Of a stretch of DNA of 6,288 nt, positions 1-5,975 are shown one piece after another. Below the pieces are notes generated by a model. It was not told the origin of the DNA and did no database searches. It worked only from the letters and a program-made list of their open reading frames with translations. The translations under genes were made by a program, and so were the position numbers. The DNA is taken from positions 1-6,288 of the forward strand of contig DATKMG010000416.1 of the NCBI GenBank assembly GCA_035541995.1. The letters are read 5' to 3'. Numbering within the stretch: position 1 is the stretch's first letter; each line of letters opens with the position of its first letter. The DNA comes from DATKMG01 sp035541995. GTDB lineage: Bacteria; Acidobacteriota; Terriglobia; Versatilivoradales; Versatilivoraceae.

Positions 1-14
1 ATAATTCCGGCCAT
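1..14 (-). CDS. Possible start of a further gene downstream of gatB (partial)
   Basis: An ATG at 14-12 on the minus strand lies four bases after the gatB stop codon and opens a frame reading Met-Ala-Gly-Ile before the window ends. The position is what one would expect for the next gene of a gatB operon. Only four complete codons are visible and the upstream GCGGA is a weak ribosome binding site, so the existence of this gene is a guess from spacing and its product cannot be named. Confidence 0.22.
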
Positions 15-18
15 CTAA

Positions 19-1491
19 TCATTGTCCGCTCAACATCTTCTTTAATAGATCATTCACCAGTCTTGGGTTGGCCTGTCCCTTAGTCTCTTTCATCACCTGG
101 CCGACGAAAAACCCAAAGGACGCGTTCTTCCCGGCTCGATATTGCTCGAGGGCCTTCTGATTTTTAGCAATTACGTCCCGAATCACGGGCTCGATTTGGG
201 CGGCGTCAGTGATCTGCTTTAGTCCCTTAGCTTCGATGACCGAAAGCGGAGTTGTGCCTTCGCGGAACATGACCTCAAAGACCTCCTTGGCCATCTTTCC
301 TGAAATCTTTCCACACTCAATCAACTTGATCAAATCTGCCAGCTCTTGGGGTTTTACCGGTGAATCAGCGATCGTCTTATCGAAGGCCTTAAGGTTCCCG
401 AGGAGATCGCCCATAATCCAATTCGAGACTACTTTGGGACTCTGGCATAAGGCTACGGTCTGTTCGAAGTAGTCTGCCAACGGACGGAAAGAAGTCAACA
501 CACCGGCGTCGTATTCAGGAATTTGATACTCCAGGACGAAGCGCGCTTTTCTGGCTTCAGGAAGTTCAGGCATCGTCGCCCGGATCTCGTCTTGCCACGA
601 TTCACTGACCGCGAGAGGAGGAAGGTCGGGTTCTGGAAAGTAGCGGTAATCATGGGCCTCTTCCTTGGTTCGCATAGAAGTAGTTCGTTGTTCAACCGGG
701 TTCCAGAGACGAGTTTCTTGCACGACTTTTTCCCCGTGTTCCAGAGTTGAGATTTGTCTTGCGATTTCGTACTCAAGGGCCTTTTGCAGAAAACGGAGGC
801 TATTCAAATTCTTCAACTCTGTTTTAGTTCCTAAGGACTCCTGGCCGGAAGGCCTCACAGAAACATTTGCATCGCACCGGAGGCTACCCTCCTCCATATT
901 GCCATCGCACACTTCCAGGTATTCCAGAATTGTTTTCATACGAGCCAAATATTCGTAAGCCTCGCCCGGGGTCCGGATATCCGGTTCACTGACAATCTCG
1001 ATTAAAGGGGTACCGCTCCGATTCAAATCAATGTAACTGAAGCGGTCAGAATCAGCAAAACCGTCATGAACAGATTTGCCTGCGTCTTCCTCCATATGGA
1101 CACGCTTGATCCGGACCAGGCGGGCTTCCCCTTCCCCGGTAAGCACCATCTTTCCATTTTGAGCCAGTGGCTGGTCATATTGCGATATCTGGTATCCCTT
1201 GGGGAGGTCGGGATAGAAGTAATTCTTACGGGCAAAAATGGAAATCGAATTGATCCTGCATTCCAGAGCCATTGCCGCTTTGACAGCCATCACGACTGCT
1301 TCCCGGTTAAGAACAGGCAAAGCTCCGGGGAATCCTAGGCAGACAGGGCATGTATTCGTATTGGGAGGGGCCCCAAATTCGGTCGAGCAAGGACAAAAGA
1401 TCTTACTGCGCGTCAGGAGCTGGGCATGAACCTCCAGCCCGATCACTGCCTCGTATTTCATGATTTTCTTGTTCTGAACTACCTCAACCAT
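19..1491 (-). CDS. gatB: Aspartyl/glutamyl-tRNA(Asn/Gln) amidotransferase subunit B
   Basis: GatB is the tRNA-binding and kinase subunit of the cytoplasmic GatCAB complex. It phosphorylates Glu or Asp mischarged on tRNA(Gln) or tRNA(Asn), and the activated acid is then amidated with ammonia made by GatA. The 490-residue reading covers the whole family. The cradle domain begins near residue 12 with the IGLEVHAQL signature. A Cys quartet at residues 33, 35, 48 and 51 fits a zinc site. Further family motifs are RKNYFYPDLPKGYQISQYDQP (89-108), HMEEDAGKS (132-140), IDLNRSGTPLIEIVSEP (154-170), EEGSLRCDAN (200-209) and DYRYFPEPD (281-289). The helical and YqeY-like tail domains follow and end in QANPRLVNDLL. 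The ATG at 1491 overlaps the upstream gene by 13 bases. A second in-frame ATG at 1461 (480 residues) fits usual family N-termini better. Neither has a clear Shine-Dalgarno, so translational coupling to the upstream gene is likely. gatA and gatC are not in the window. Confidence 0.97.
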   Translation of the reverse strand: MVEVVQNKKIMKYEAVIGLEVHAQLLTRSKIFCPCSTEFGAPPNTNTCPVCLGFPGALPVLNREAVVMAVKAAMALECRINSISIFARKNYFYPDLPKGYQISQYDQPLAQNGKMVLTGEGEARLVRIKRVHMEEDAGKSVHDGFADSDRFSYIDLNRSGTPLIEIVSEPDIRTPGEAYEYLARMKTILEYLEVCDGNMEEGSLRCDANVSVRPSGQESLGTKTELKNLNSLRFLQKALEYEIARQISTLEHGEKVVQETRLWNPVEQRTTSMRTKEEAHDYRYFPEPDLPPLAVSESWQDEIRATMPELPEARKARFVLEYQIPEYDAGVLTSFRPLADYFEQTVALCQSPKVVSNWIMGDLLGNLKAFDKTIADSPVKPQELADLIKLIECGKISGKMAKEVFEVMFREGTTPLSVIEAKGLKQITDAAQIEPVIRDVIAKNQKALEQYRAGKNASFGFFVGQVMKETKGQANPRLVNDLLKKMLSGQ

Positions 1492-2183
1492 CCGGGCATC
1501 ACACCGGCCTTGCGAGCCTCTTCTTCCAGATCGCTGTATTCCTTTTGCAGCCGTTCCTTTTCCCTCTGCATTGCAGAAACTTGGCTCTGGAGATTATTCA
1601 GACCCGCGACCATATAAGGAGTATAGGTACCCATACCAACTGCGATCCCTTCCCCCTTCTTCTCTTGGAGTTTTTGGTTGAGGTCCTCAATCTGCTTGTC
1701 GACGGAGGCAATTTGGTCTTTAAGAGTCTTGGCACGTTTTCGCCAGTAAGCTTCATCACGCCCTTTTTCAACAGGAACAGCCTTGACGACTGGCGGACCC
1801 TCCTTGGCAGGTTTCTCTTCCTGGACCGAAGGGGGAGGAGATTTTTCCTGTGTTGATGCTGAGCTTCCAACGGCAGCTAGGTCTTCGTTAGTATAGCGTT
1901 TGGCTGAGTGCTGAGCCGGCGATTCTGCCAGATTCGCCTTTTCTGTGGCTTTCAAGTCAACCTGGCTCAAAGGAAGAACAAAGCCCTTGCCTTCCACCGA
2001 AGTGAACCGGTATTGCCCTTCCATGGAAACTGGACGCGTCCGAGCCTCGACGGTTTTCCCGTCCTTCATTACGACCTTGTAGCTCCCTAGAACACTAAGA
2101 TCCTGGAGGATAATGGGCAGGATGCAACCGAGGAGCAAGGGGATAAAGCCTCGAGAGCGCCTGTCTGTCGACGAATTTTCCAT
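1479..2183 (-). CDS. Exported coiled-coil protein of unknown function
   Basis: I cannot assign a function to this 234-residue protein. Residues 8-13 are basic (RRSRG) and are followed by a hydrophobic stretch at about 13-32, consistent with a signal peptide or N-terminal membrane anchor. Next comes a small beta-rich segment (about 34-80) of the form YKVVMKDGKTVEARTRPV...FVLPLSQVDLKAT. This resembles short SH3-like 'key/value' segments that I recall from exported acidobacterial proteins. A low-complexity Pro/Glu/Lys/Ser linker (about 85-140) includes the phrase YTNEDL. Two charged heptad-like helices follow (about 143-176 and 195-227), predicted as coiled coil, separated by a Gly-rich turn (GEGIAVGMGTYTPYMVAGL). 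The rest of the chain would lie in the envelope or periplasm. The start ATG at 2183 has a good GGAGAGG ribosome binding site. The stop codon lies 13 bases inside gatB, so the two are probably cotranscribed. A Cys at residue 20 follows LLG, but the lipobox is poor. Confidence 0.85.
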   Translation of the reverse strand: MENSSTDRRSRGFIPLLLGCILPIILQDLSVLGSYKVVMKDGKTVEARTRPVSMEGQYRFTSVEGKGFVLPLSQVDLKATEKANLAESPAQHSAKRYTNEDLAAVGSSASTQEKSPPPSVQEEKPAKEGPPVVKAVPVEKGRDEAYWRKRAKTLKDQIASVDKQIEDLNQKLQEKKGEGIAVGMGTYTPYMVAGLNNLQSQVSAMQREKERLQKEYSDLEEEARKAGVMPGWLR

Positions 2184-2188
2184 AGTTG

Positions 2189-2195
2189 CCTCTCC
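2189..2195 (-). promoter_or_regulatory. Ribosome binding site of the exported coiled-coil protein
   Basis: On the minus strand this reads GGAGAGG, five bases before the ATG at 2183. It is the best Shine-Dalgarno match on the minus strand and supports the chosen start. Confidence 0.7.
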
Positions 2196-2203
2196 GCTTA
2201 AAA

Positions 2204-2232
2204 AGTGTAAATCAGCTCTGTAGATAACTCAA
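2204..2232 (-). promoter_or_regulatory. Candidate sigma70-type promoter for the coiled-coil protein and gatB
   Basis: On the minus strand TTGAGT (2232-2227) and TACACT (2209-2204) are separated by exactly 17 bases. Each box matches four of six consensus positions. The expected transcript would start near 2197, giving a very short leader of about 14 bases that barely contains the ribosome binding site. The call rests on consensus matching in an intergenic region that must hold a promoter, and other placements are possible. Confidence 0.35.
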
Positions 2233-2257
2233 TCAAATTGAACTTTCCTTGGTCTTC

Positions 2258-2286
2258 TTTACTATAGTCCCGCGATCGTTTAGCAT
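2258..2286 (+). promoter_or_regulatory. Candidate sigma70-type promoter for the DUF6178-like/tilS/hpt/ftsH operon
   Basis: TTTACT (2258-2263) and TAGCAT (2281-2286) are 17 bases apart and each matches four of six consensus positions. An alternative reading uses TTGAAC (2238-2243) with TACTAT (2260-2265; 16-base spacer) or TATAGT (2263-2268; 19-base spacer). A promoter is expected here because the region separates divergent genes, but which boxes are used cannot be decided from sequence alone. Confidence 0.33.
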
Positions 2287-2305
2287 AAATCACTGACCCG
2301 TGACC

Positions 2306-2321
2306 GAAGGACAGTAAAGGA
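2306..2321 (+). promoter_or_regulatory. Tandem Shine-Dalgarno-like sites before the DUF6178-like gene
   Basis: AAGGAC occurs twice, at 2307-2312 and 2317-2322, exactly ten bases apart. The first core lies about 12 bases before the ATG at 2324 and the second only about 2 bases before it, so neither has ideal spacing. An in-frame TAA at 2315-2317 rules out any start further upstream. Confidence 0.4.
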
Positions 2322-2323
2322 CT

Positions 2324-4033
2324 ATGAGTAGCCATCTAGATGATCGGGGATTTGGCGGGCTGGCTTTAATTCTGGGCGGAGCCCTCAGAATTCAGAACAG
2401 GAAGGAATTGGAGGAATTCCTGGACCAGCCCAGGGCACGCGAAGTCATCCGTGCGGCTCCCTATCAGGATGTCTTTATGGTGATTAAGACTGTGGGTCTG
2501 GACGATAGTCTTGAACTCTTGCCCTTGACCTCCAAGGAACAGCGCCGGGGATTTATCGACTTGGATTGTTGGAGGAAGGACAGCTTTCATATACGCACTT
2601 TTATGGAATGGCTAGCGGCCTTTATTCAGTGTGGACCCGAAGAGACTGTTCGTTTGGCGCGTGCGGTAGATCCGGAGATTCTGGCATATTTCTTGAAAGG
2701 CAGCATCACCGTTCATGAACTGGATCCGGGGGAGTCATTGCCCGATCTCCCGATTACGTTGACTCCTGACGGTCGTTTTGGGATCGAGATTGTTGGCGAG
2801 GGAGAATCCGCGACGGTTTCCCGTCTCCTATTAGATGCGGTGTTCCGTTTTGATCCCGCACTTGGACACGACCTGATTGATCGAGTCTATTGGGGGAACT
2901 TGGTTGCTTTGGAGGAGGAGGCTTATCAGAATAAGCGGCTGCGCCTGGAAGAGATTGGATTTGTCGACTACTACGATGCGCTCGACATCTATGGCGAGGC
3001 CCGGATGACCCCTCTGCCCGATTCGTCGGCTCCGAAGTCTGTAGACGAGAATTCAGTACCGAGGTCCAGGACGTTGCCTGCCTTGTTCGTGGCTTCCCTT
3101 ACATCTTCCAATTACTTGCGGGAGGGCCTCCAACAACTCAAATCGAGAGATGAGGTCGAGCGCATCATTCAAAGCCTGGCGGCTTTGGCCAACCGGCTTC
3201 TGTCGGTTCATTCGGTAACCCCGGGGGATCTGGAAAAAGTTAGGCCGGCACTTCAGGAACTGGATGACACGCTGGGCCTGGCCGTGGAGTATCTCTCCGA
3301 AGGAAACAAGGCAAAGGCCACAGAGGTTTTAAGACAGTTCGATCTTCAGACGATTTTCAAAGTTGGATTTAGACTCATTGCAGATTTACGGAGCCGCGCA
3401 GATCAGGTCCTTGCTGGTGGTGGTTTGACACTGAAAAACAGCCATGAACTACTTCTGGATCCTCTGGAGACGGAATTCATGTCGGGACTGCGCCGACAAT
3501 GTCCACTTTTCTATGGGGGATTGGAGAATCCCAACAAATCCTCCTTCCGCAATTTCCGCAGCCTGGCAGACCTGCAACTCTCAGAGCAGGTTCTGGACAG
3601 GATCGAGACTCTCTCTCGCGGATTCTGGAACCTTTTCGCCCAGGCCAAGGACCATGCCTACATGCCTGGGGCACAGCAGGTCAATCTCAGTTCCAACGAG
3701 CTCCGCTTCCATCATCTGTTCAATACCGCGTTGTTAAATGGTGTTCTGGAGGGGAGATTTGTGGTTGAGCCTCTCGACCCCAAGAAGCTTCTCACCCTTT
3801 TCAAATCGGAGGCAGAATGGAGGTCAGAGGGAGAGAAAGGGCTGGTTCTCCATGCCGAATCCCGGGTCAATGAACGGATTCACACTCCAGAATCCAGAAG
3901 GGTGATCATGACCTTCGTCAAGAGGTGGGTTCATGCGCTTTTGGCAGAATTCCAGCCTCTCCGCCAGTCCAACGGAATTGACCCTCGATTCGTGAATTCT
4001 GTCCTTTTTCGCATGGAATCACATGATTCTTGA
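2324..4033 (+). CDS. DUF6178-like protein of unknown function
   Basis: This 569-residue cytosolic protein has no signal peptide or membrane segment. I recognise it as resembling the DUF6178 family. The diagnostic stretch is at about 45-100: a helix around YQDVFMVIKTVGLDDSLELL, then the family-like phrase FIDLDCWRKD (77-86) and MEWLAAF. It continues with a DPEIL helix (116-120), a strand segment TPDGRFGIEIVGEGE (147-161), LLDAVFRFDP (169-178) and EEEAYQNKRLRLEEIGFVDYYDALDIY (197-223). A Pro/Ser-rich linker (about 229-252) leads to a largely helical C-terminal half with no motif I can name. No catalytic residues or nucleotide-binding loop are evident, and the biochemical role of the family is not known to me. 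It is the first gene of the right-hand operon. Its last 11 bases overlap the tilS start, which suggests coupled translation. A role connected to tRNA modification or proteostasis is inference from position only. Confidence 0.78.
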   Translation: MSSHLDDRGFGGLALILGGALRIQNRKELEEFLDQPRAREVIRAAPYQDVFMVIKTVGLDDSLELLPLTSKEQRRGFIDLDCWRKDSFHIRTFMEWLAAFIQCGPEETVRLARAVDPEILAYFLKGSITVHELDPGESLPDLPITLTPDGRFGIEIVGEGESATVSRLLLDAVFRFDPALGHDLIDRVYWGNLVALEEEAYQNKRLRLEEIGFVDYYDALDIYGEARMTPLPDSSAPKSVDENSVPRSRTLPALFVASLTSSNYLREGLQQLKSRDEVERIIQSLAALANRLLSVHSVTPGDLEKVRPALQELDDTLGLAVEYLSEGNKAKATEVLRQFDLQTIFKVGFRLIADLRSRADQVLAGGGLTLKNSHELLLDPLETEFMSGLRRQCPLFYGGLENPNKSSFRNFRSLADLQLSEQVLDRIETLSRGFWNLFAQAKDHAYMPGAQQVNLSSNELRFHHLFNTALLNGVLEGRFVVEPLDPKKLLTLFKSEAEWRSEGEKGLVLHAESRVNERIHTPESRRVIMTFVKRWVHALLAEFQPLRQSNGIDPRFVNSVLFRMESHDS

Positions 4034-5423
4034 GAAGTTCCTGAAGAGCGTCCGCAATCATCAGCTGCTGAGTTATGGGGATCGAATTCTCCTGGCGGTT
4101 TCGGGGGGCTCCGACTCGACAGCCATGCTGCATCTATTTCTAGCCATCATGAGGGAGTTAAACCTGGAAATAAAGATTGGACACCTCAACCATGGTCTGA
4201 GAGGGGCAGAGTCAGATGGCGACGAAGAATTCGTGAAGGAATTGGGAAAGACCTTCCAGGTACCGGTCATTACCGAGCGCCTTGCCTCCGACGGTCAGGC
4301 TGCAGGTGTGGGAATCAATTGGGAGAATTGGGCCCGTCAACGACGCTACGAATTCCTGAATCGGATCGCCGAGGTCAGCGGTGCATCGAAGATCGCACTC
4401 GGGCACACGATGAACGACCAGGCGGAGACGGTCCTTATGAGATTGATTCGAGGCAGTGGCACCAGAGGTCTGGCAGGGATTCCCATAATCCGGGAAGGAA
4501 AGTTCATTCGACCGATGTTATGGATCAGGCGGGAGGATATCCAGGCTTACCTTCGCTCCAGGCATTTGGCATGGAGAGAGGACACCTCCAATCAGAATGT
4601 GAGCTTCATGAGAAATCGCTTAAGAGCCGAGCTCATTCCGCACCTGCTAAAGAGTTATAACCCCAATATCGTGCAGTCGCTTGCCAACGCGGCAGCCTGC
4701 CTCAGAGAAGAGTCTGATGCTCTGGGAGAATTGGTTGAATCCGTTATCGCAAAGGAAGCTACCAGGAGCGGGAGTCGGATTATCTGGCCAGTTTCACGCT
4801 TGGAATCCTATCCTGACGCCGTACGACGCCAGCTAATTCGGGATTCTGTAAGGCAAATTCCAGGTGCACCTGAACTCATCTCAAGGTCGACGTTGGAGTC
4901 TCTAATGGAACTCCTACTTCCAGGAAGAAGCGGAAAGTCGGTCATGATTGGTCAGCTCCAGGCGACCAGAGACTTCGATTTGCTTGTGATTGAGTCGCAT
5001 TCAAAGTCCCCTGCTCAGGCTATGGAATACGATTATCATTTGGGAATCCCGGGCGAAGTCAGGATAGACGCAGTGGGATCTGTTTTTCGAGCGAATCTTC
5101 ATCAGGAATCAAGCCATGAGGGTTACATCAACAGATGGGAGTTTTTGTTGAGCCCGACGGAACTGAAAACAGGCTTACATGTTCGGAGTTGGAGACCCGG
5201 TGACCGCTACTCTCCGATAGGGTACAATAATACAAAGAAGCTTAAGGAGTTATTCACAGAACGGAAAATCAGCCGGTCGAAACGCCATCTTTGGCCGGTG
5301 GTCACGCTAAACGATAACATTGTTTTTATGAAGGACTTCCCCCTGGGAGCCGATATGATGCCAGGGACACGGTCCCAACGAACTCTCAAGGTCATAATTG
5401 AGGAAAGGAAGATCGACGCGTGA
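4023..5423 (+). CDS. tilS: tRNA(Ile)-lysidine synthetase
   Basis: TilS is a cytosolic N-type ATP pyrophosphatase. It adenylates C34 of the CAU-anticodon tRNA(Ile) and attaches lysine, so that the tRNA reads AUA and is charged with isoleucine; it is normally essential. The 466-residue protein is a normal full-length form. The PP-loop SGGSDS is at residues 27-32. HLNHGLR (54-60) and GHTMNDQAET (127-136) are core family motifs, followed by RLIRGSGTRGLAGI (140-153), RPML (163-166), DTSN (187-190) and RNRLR (197-201). A helical linker (about 205-300) leads to the C-terminal TilS domain, with RSWRPGDRYSPIG (388-400), KKLKELF (405-411) and WPVV (424-427). The ATG at 4023 lies inside the end of the upstream gene, and the stop overlaps the next start in GTGA (5420-5423), so translation is probably coupled on both sides. 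No key residue is missing. Confidence 0.97.
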   Translation: MILEKFLKSVRNHQLLSYGDRILLAVSGGSDSTAMLHLFLAIMRELNLEIKIGHLNHGLRGAESDGDEEFVKELGKTFQVPVITERLASDGQAAGVGINWENWARQRRYEFLNRIAEVSGASKIALGHTMNDQAETVLMRLIRGSGTRGLAGIPIIREGKFIRPMLWIRREDIQAYLRSRHLAWREDTSNQNVSFMRNRLRAELIPHLLKSYNPNIVQSLANAAACLREESDALGELVESVIAKEATRSGSRIIWPVSRLESYPDAVRRQLIRDSVRQIPGAPELISRSTLESLMELLLPGRSGKSVMIGQLQATRDFDLLVIESHSKSPAQAMEYDYHLGIPGEVRIDAVGSVFRANLHQESSHEGYINRWEFLLSPTELKTGLHVRSWRPGDRYSPIGYNNTKKLKELFTERKISRSKRHLWPVVTLNDNIVFMKDFPLGADMMPGTRSQRTLKVIIEERKIDA

Positions 5424-5953
5424 AGCCAGCCAAGGTAATGTTCAGCGAAAAGGAGATTTCCCAACGGGTTGAGGCCATTGCCGCCAGCATCTCTCGTGAT
5501 TTCGGGGGGAAAGAGATTGCAGTGATCGGACTTCTCGAAGATTCCTTCATCTTCATGGCGGATTTGATTCGAAAAATTGATGCAAAAGTGTTATGTTATT
5601 TTTTGAAAGCAGATATCGAGGAACACGACGAAACTGTCTGCTGTATCAAGAAGATATTCTATTCCCCTGAGCTGGATATTCAGGGTAAGAATGTACTCCT
5701 GGTCGGGGGAGTCTTGGACACCGGAATTACTCTTGACTTTCTGACTCGATACGTTCTGCACGGAGGACCCGAGTTGTTTAAGATTTGCTTCCTCATCGAT
5801 AAACCGAAATCGCGACGGGTCGCATTTCATTGTGATTACGTCGGGTTCTCCATAGAAGCACCCCAGCCTCCTTATCTTGTAGGTTACGGACTTGCTTTCG
5901 ATCAGCAATACCGCAATCTCCCTTATATCGGGCTGCTGGAATCGAAGTCTTGA
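5420..5953 (+). CDS. Divergent HPRT-family protein, catalytic residues replaced
   Basis: The 177-residue protein has the length and fold signature of bacterial hypoxanthine-guanine phosphoribosyltransferase, which salvages hypoxanthine or guanine with PRPP to IMP or GMP. Retained are FIFMADLIRKI (43-53), the 5'-phosphate loop LDTGITL (99-105), the purine-contacting lysine FLIDK (K128; human K165), an aromatic at the base-stacking position (Y152; human F186) and the end GYGL..DQQYRNLPYI. Lost are LKG, which reads LED (E40, D41; human K68, G69); the Mg-binding ED pair, which reads GG (G96, G97; human E133, D134); human D193, which is A159; and the Ser-Tyr mobile loop, replaced by an acidic stretch around EEHDETVCC (67-75). 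About three residues are inserted before Y152. The frame is intact, so this is not a decayed gene. It probably does not catalyse the standard reaction and may bind nucleotide or a protein partner. The GTG start overlaps the tilS stop (GTGA), with AAAGGA ten bases upstream; an internal ATG at 5438 is less well supported. The usual symbol would be hpt, left blank because activity is doubtful. Confidence 0.88.
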   Translation: MKPAKVMFSEKEISQRVEAIAASISRDFGGKEIAVIGLLEDSFIFMADLIRKIDAKVLCYFLKADIEEHDETVCCIKKIFYSPELDIQGKNVLLVGGVLDTGITLDFLTRYVLHGGPELFKICFLIDKPKSRRVAFHCDYVGFSIEAPQPPYLVGYGLAFDQQYRNLPYIGLLESKS

Positions 5954-5963
5954 GTATTACGTC

Positions 5964-5970
5964 TTGGAGG
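5964..5970 (+). promoter_or_regulatory. Strong ribosome binding site of ftsH
   Basis: TTGGAGG ends five bases before the TTG at 5976. It is the strongest Shine-Dalgarno in the window, and it decides the non-ATG start of ftsH because no ATG lies close enough to use it. Confidence 0.75.
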
Positions 5971-5975
5971 TTTCT

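Noticed and set aside
495..776. Alternative open frames inside gatB on both strands
   Set aside because: They overlap a full-length gatB with all family motifs, and their translations are rich in residues typical of shadow frames.
1545..1856. Plus-strand open frame opposite the coiled-coil gene
   Set aside because: The coiled-coil gene has a good ribosome binding site, a coherent domain layout and coupling to gatB; the opposite frame has none of these.
2115..2130. Lipoprotein signal (LLGC, residues 17-20) in the coiled-coil protein
   Set aside because: Leu at the -2 position is atypical for a lipobox, and the hydrophobic stretch continues well past the Cys, which fits a plain signal peptide or anchor better.
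2184..2323. tRNA, small RNA or riboswitch in the intergenic region
   Set aside because: No cloverleaf, long hairpin or recognisable aptamer core is visible in these 140 bases; divergent promoters account for the space.
4319..4660. 113-codon open frame within tilS in another frame
   Set aside because: It is fully covered by tilS sequence containing the conserved GHTMNDQAET, RPML and DTSN motifs in the true frame.
5575..5610. AT-rich stretch inside the hpt-family gene as an internal promoter for ftsH
   Set aside because: No pair of -35 and -10 boxes with acceptable spacing could be placed; the run reflects Phe, Leu and Lys codons.
5420..5953. hpt-family gene as a decaying pseudogene
   Set aside because: The frame is intact over normal length, ends with the conserved C-terminal signature, and the substitutions cluster at one functional site instead of being scattered.
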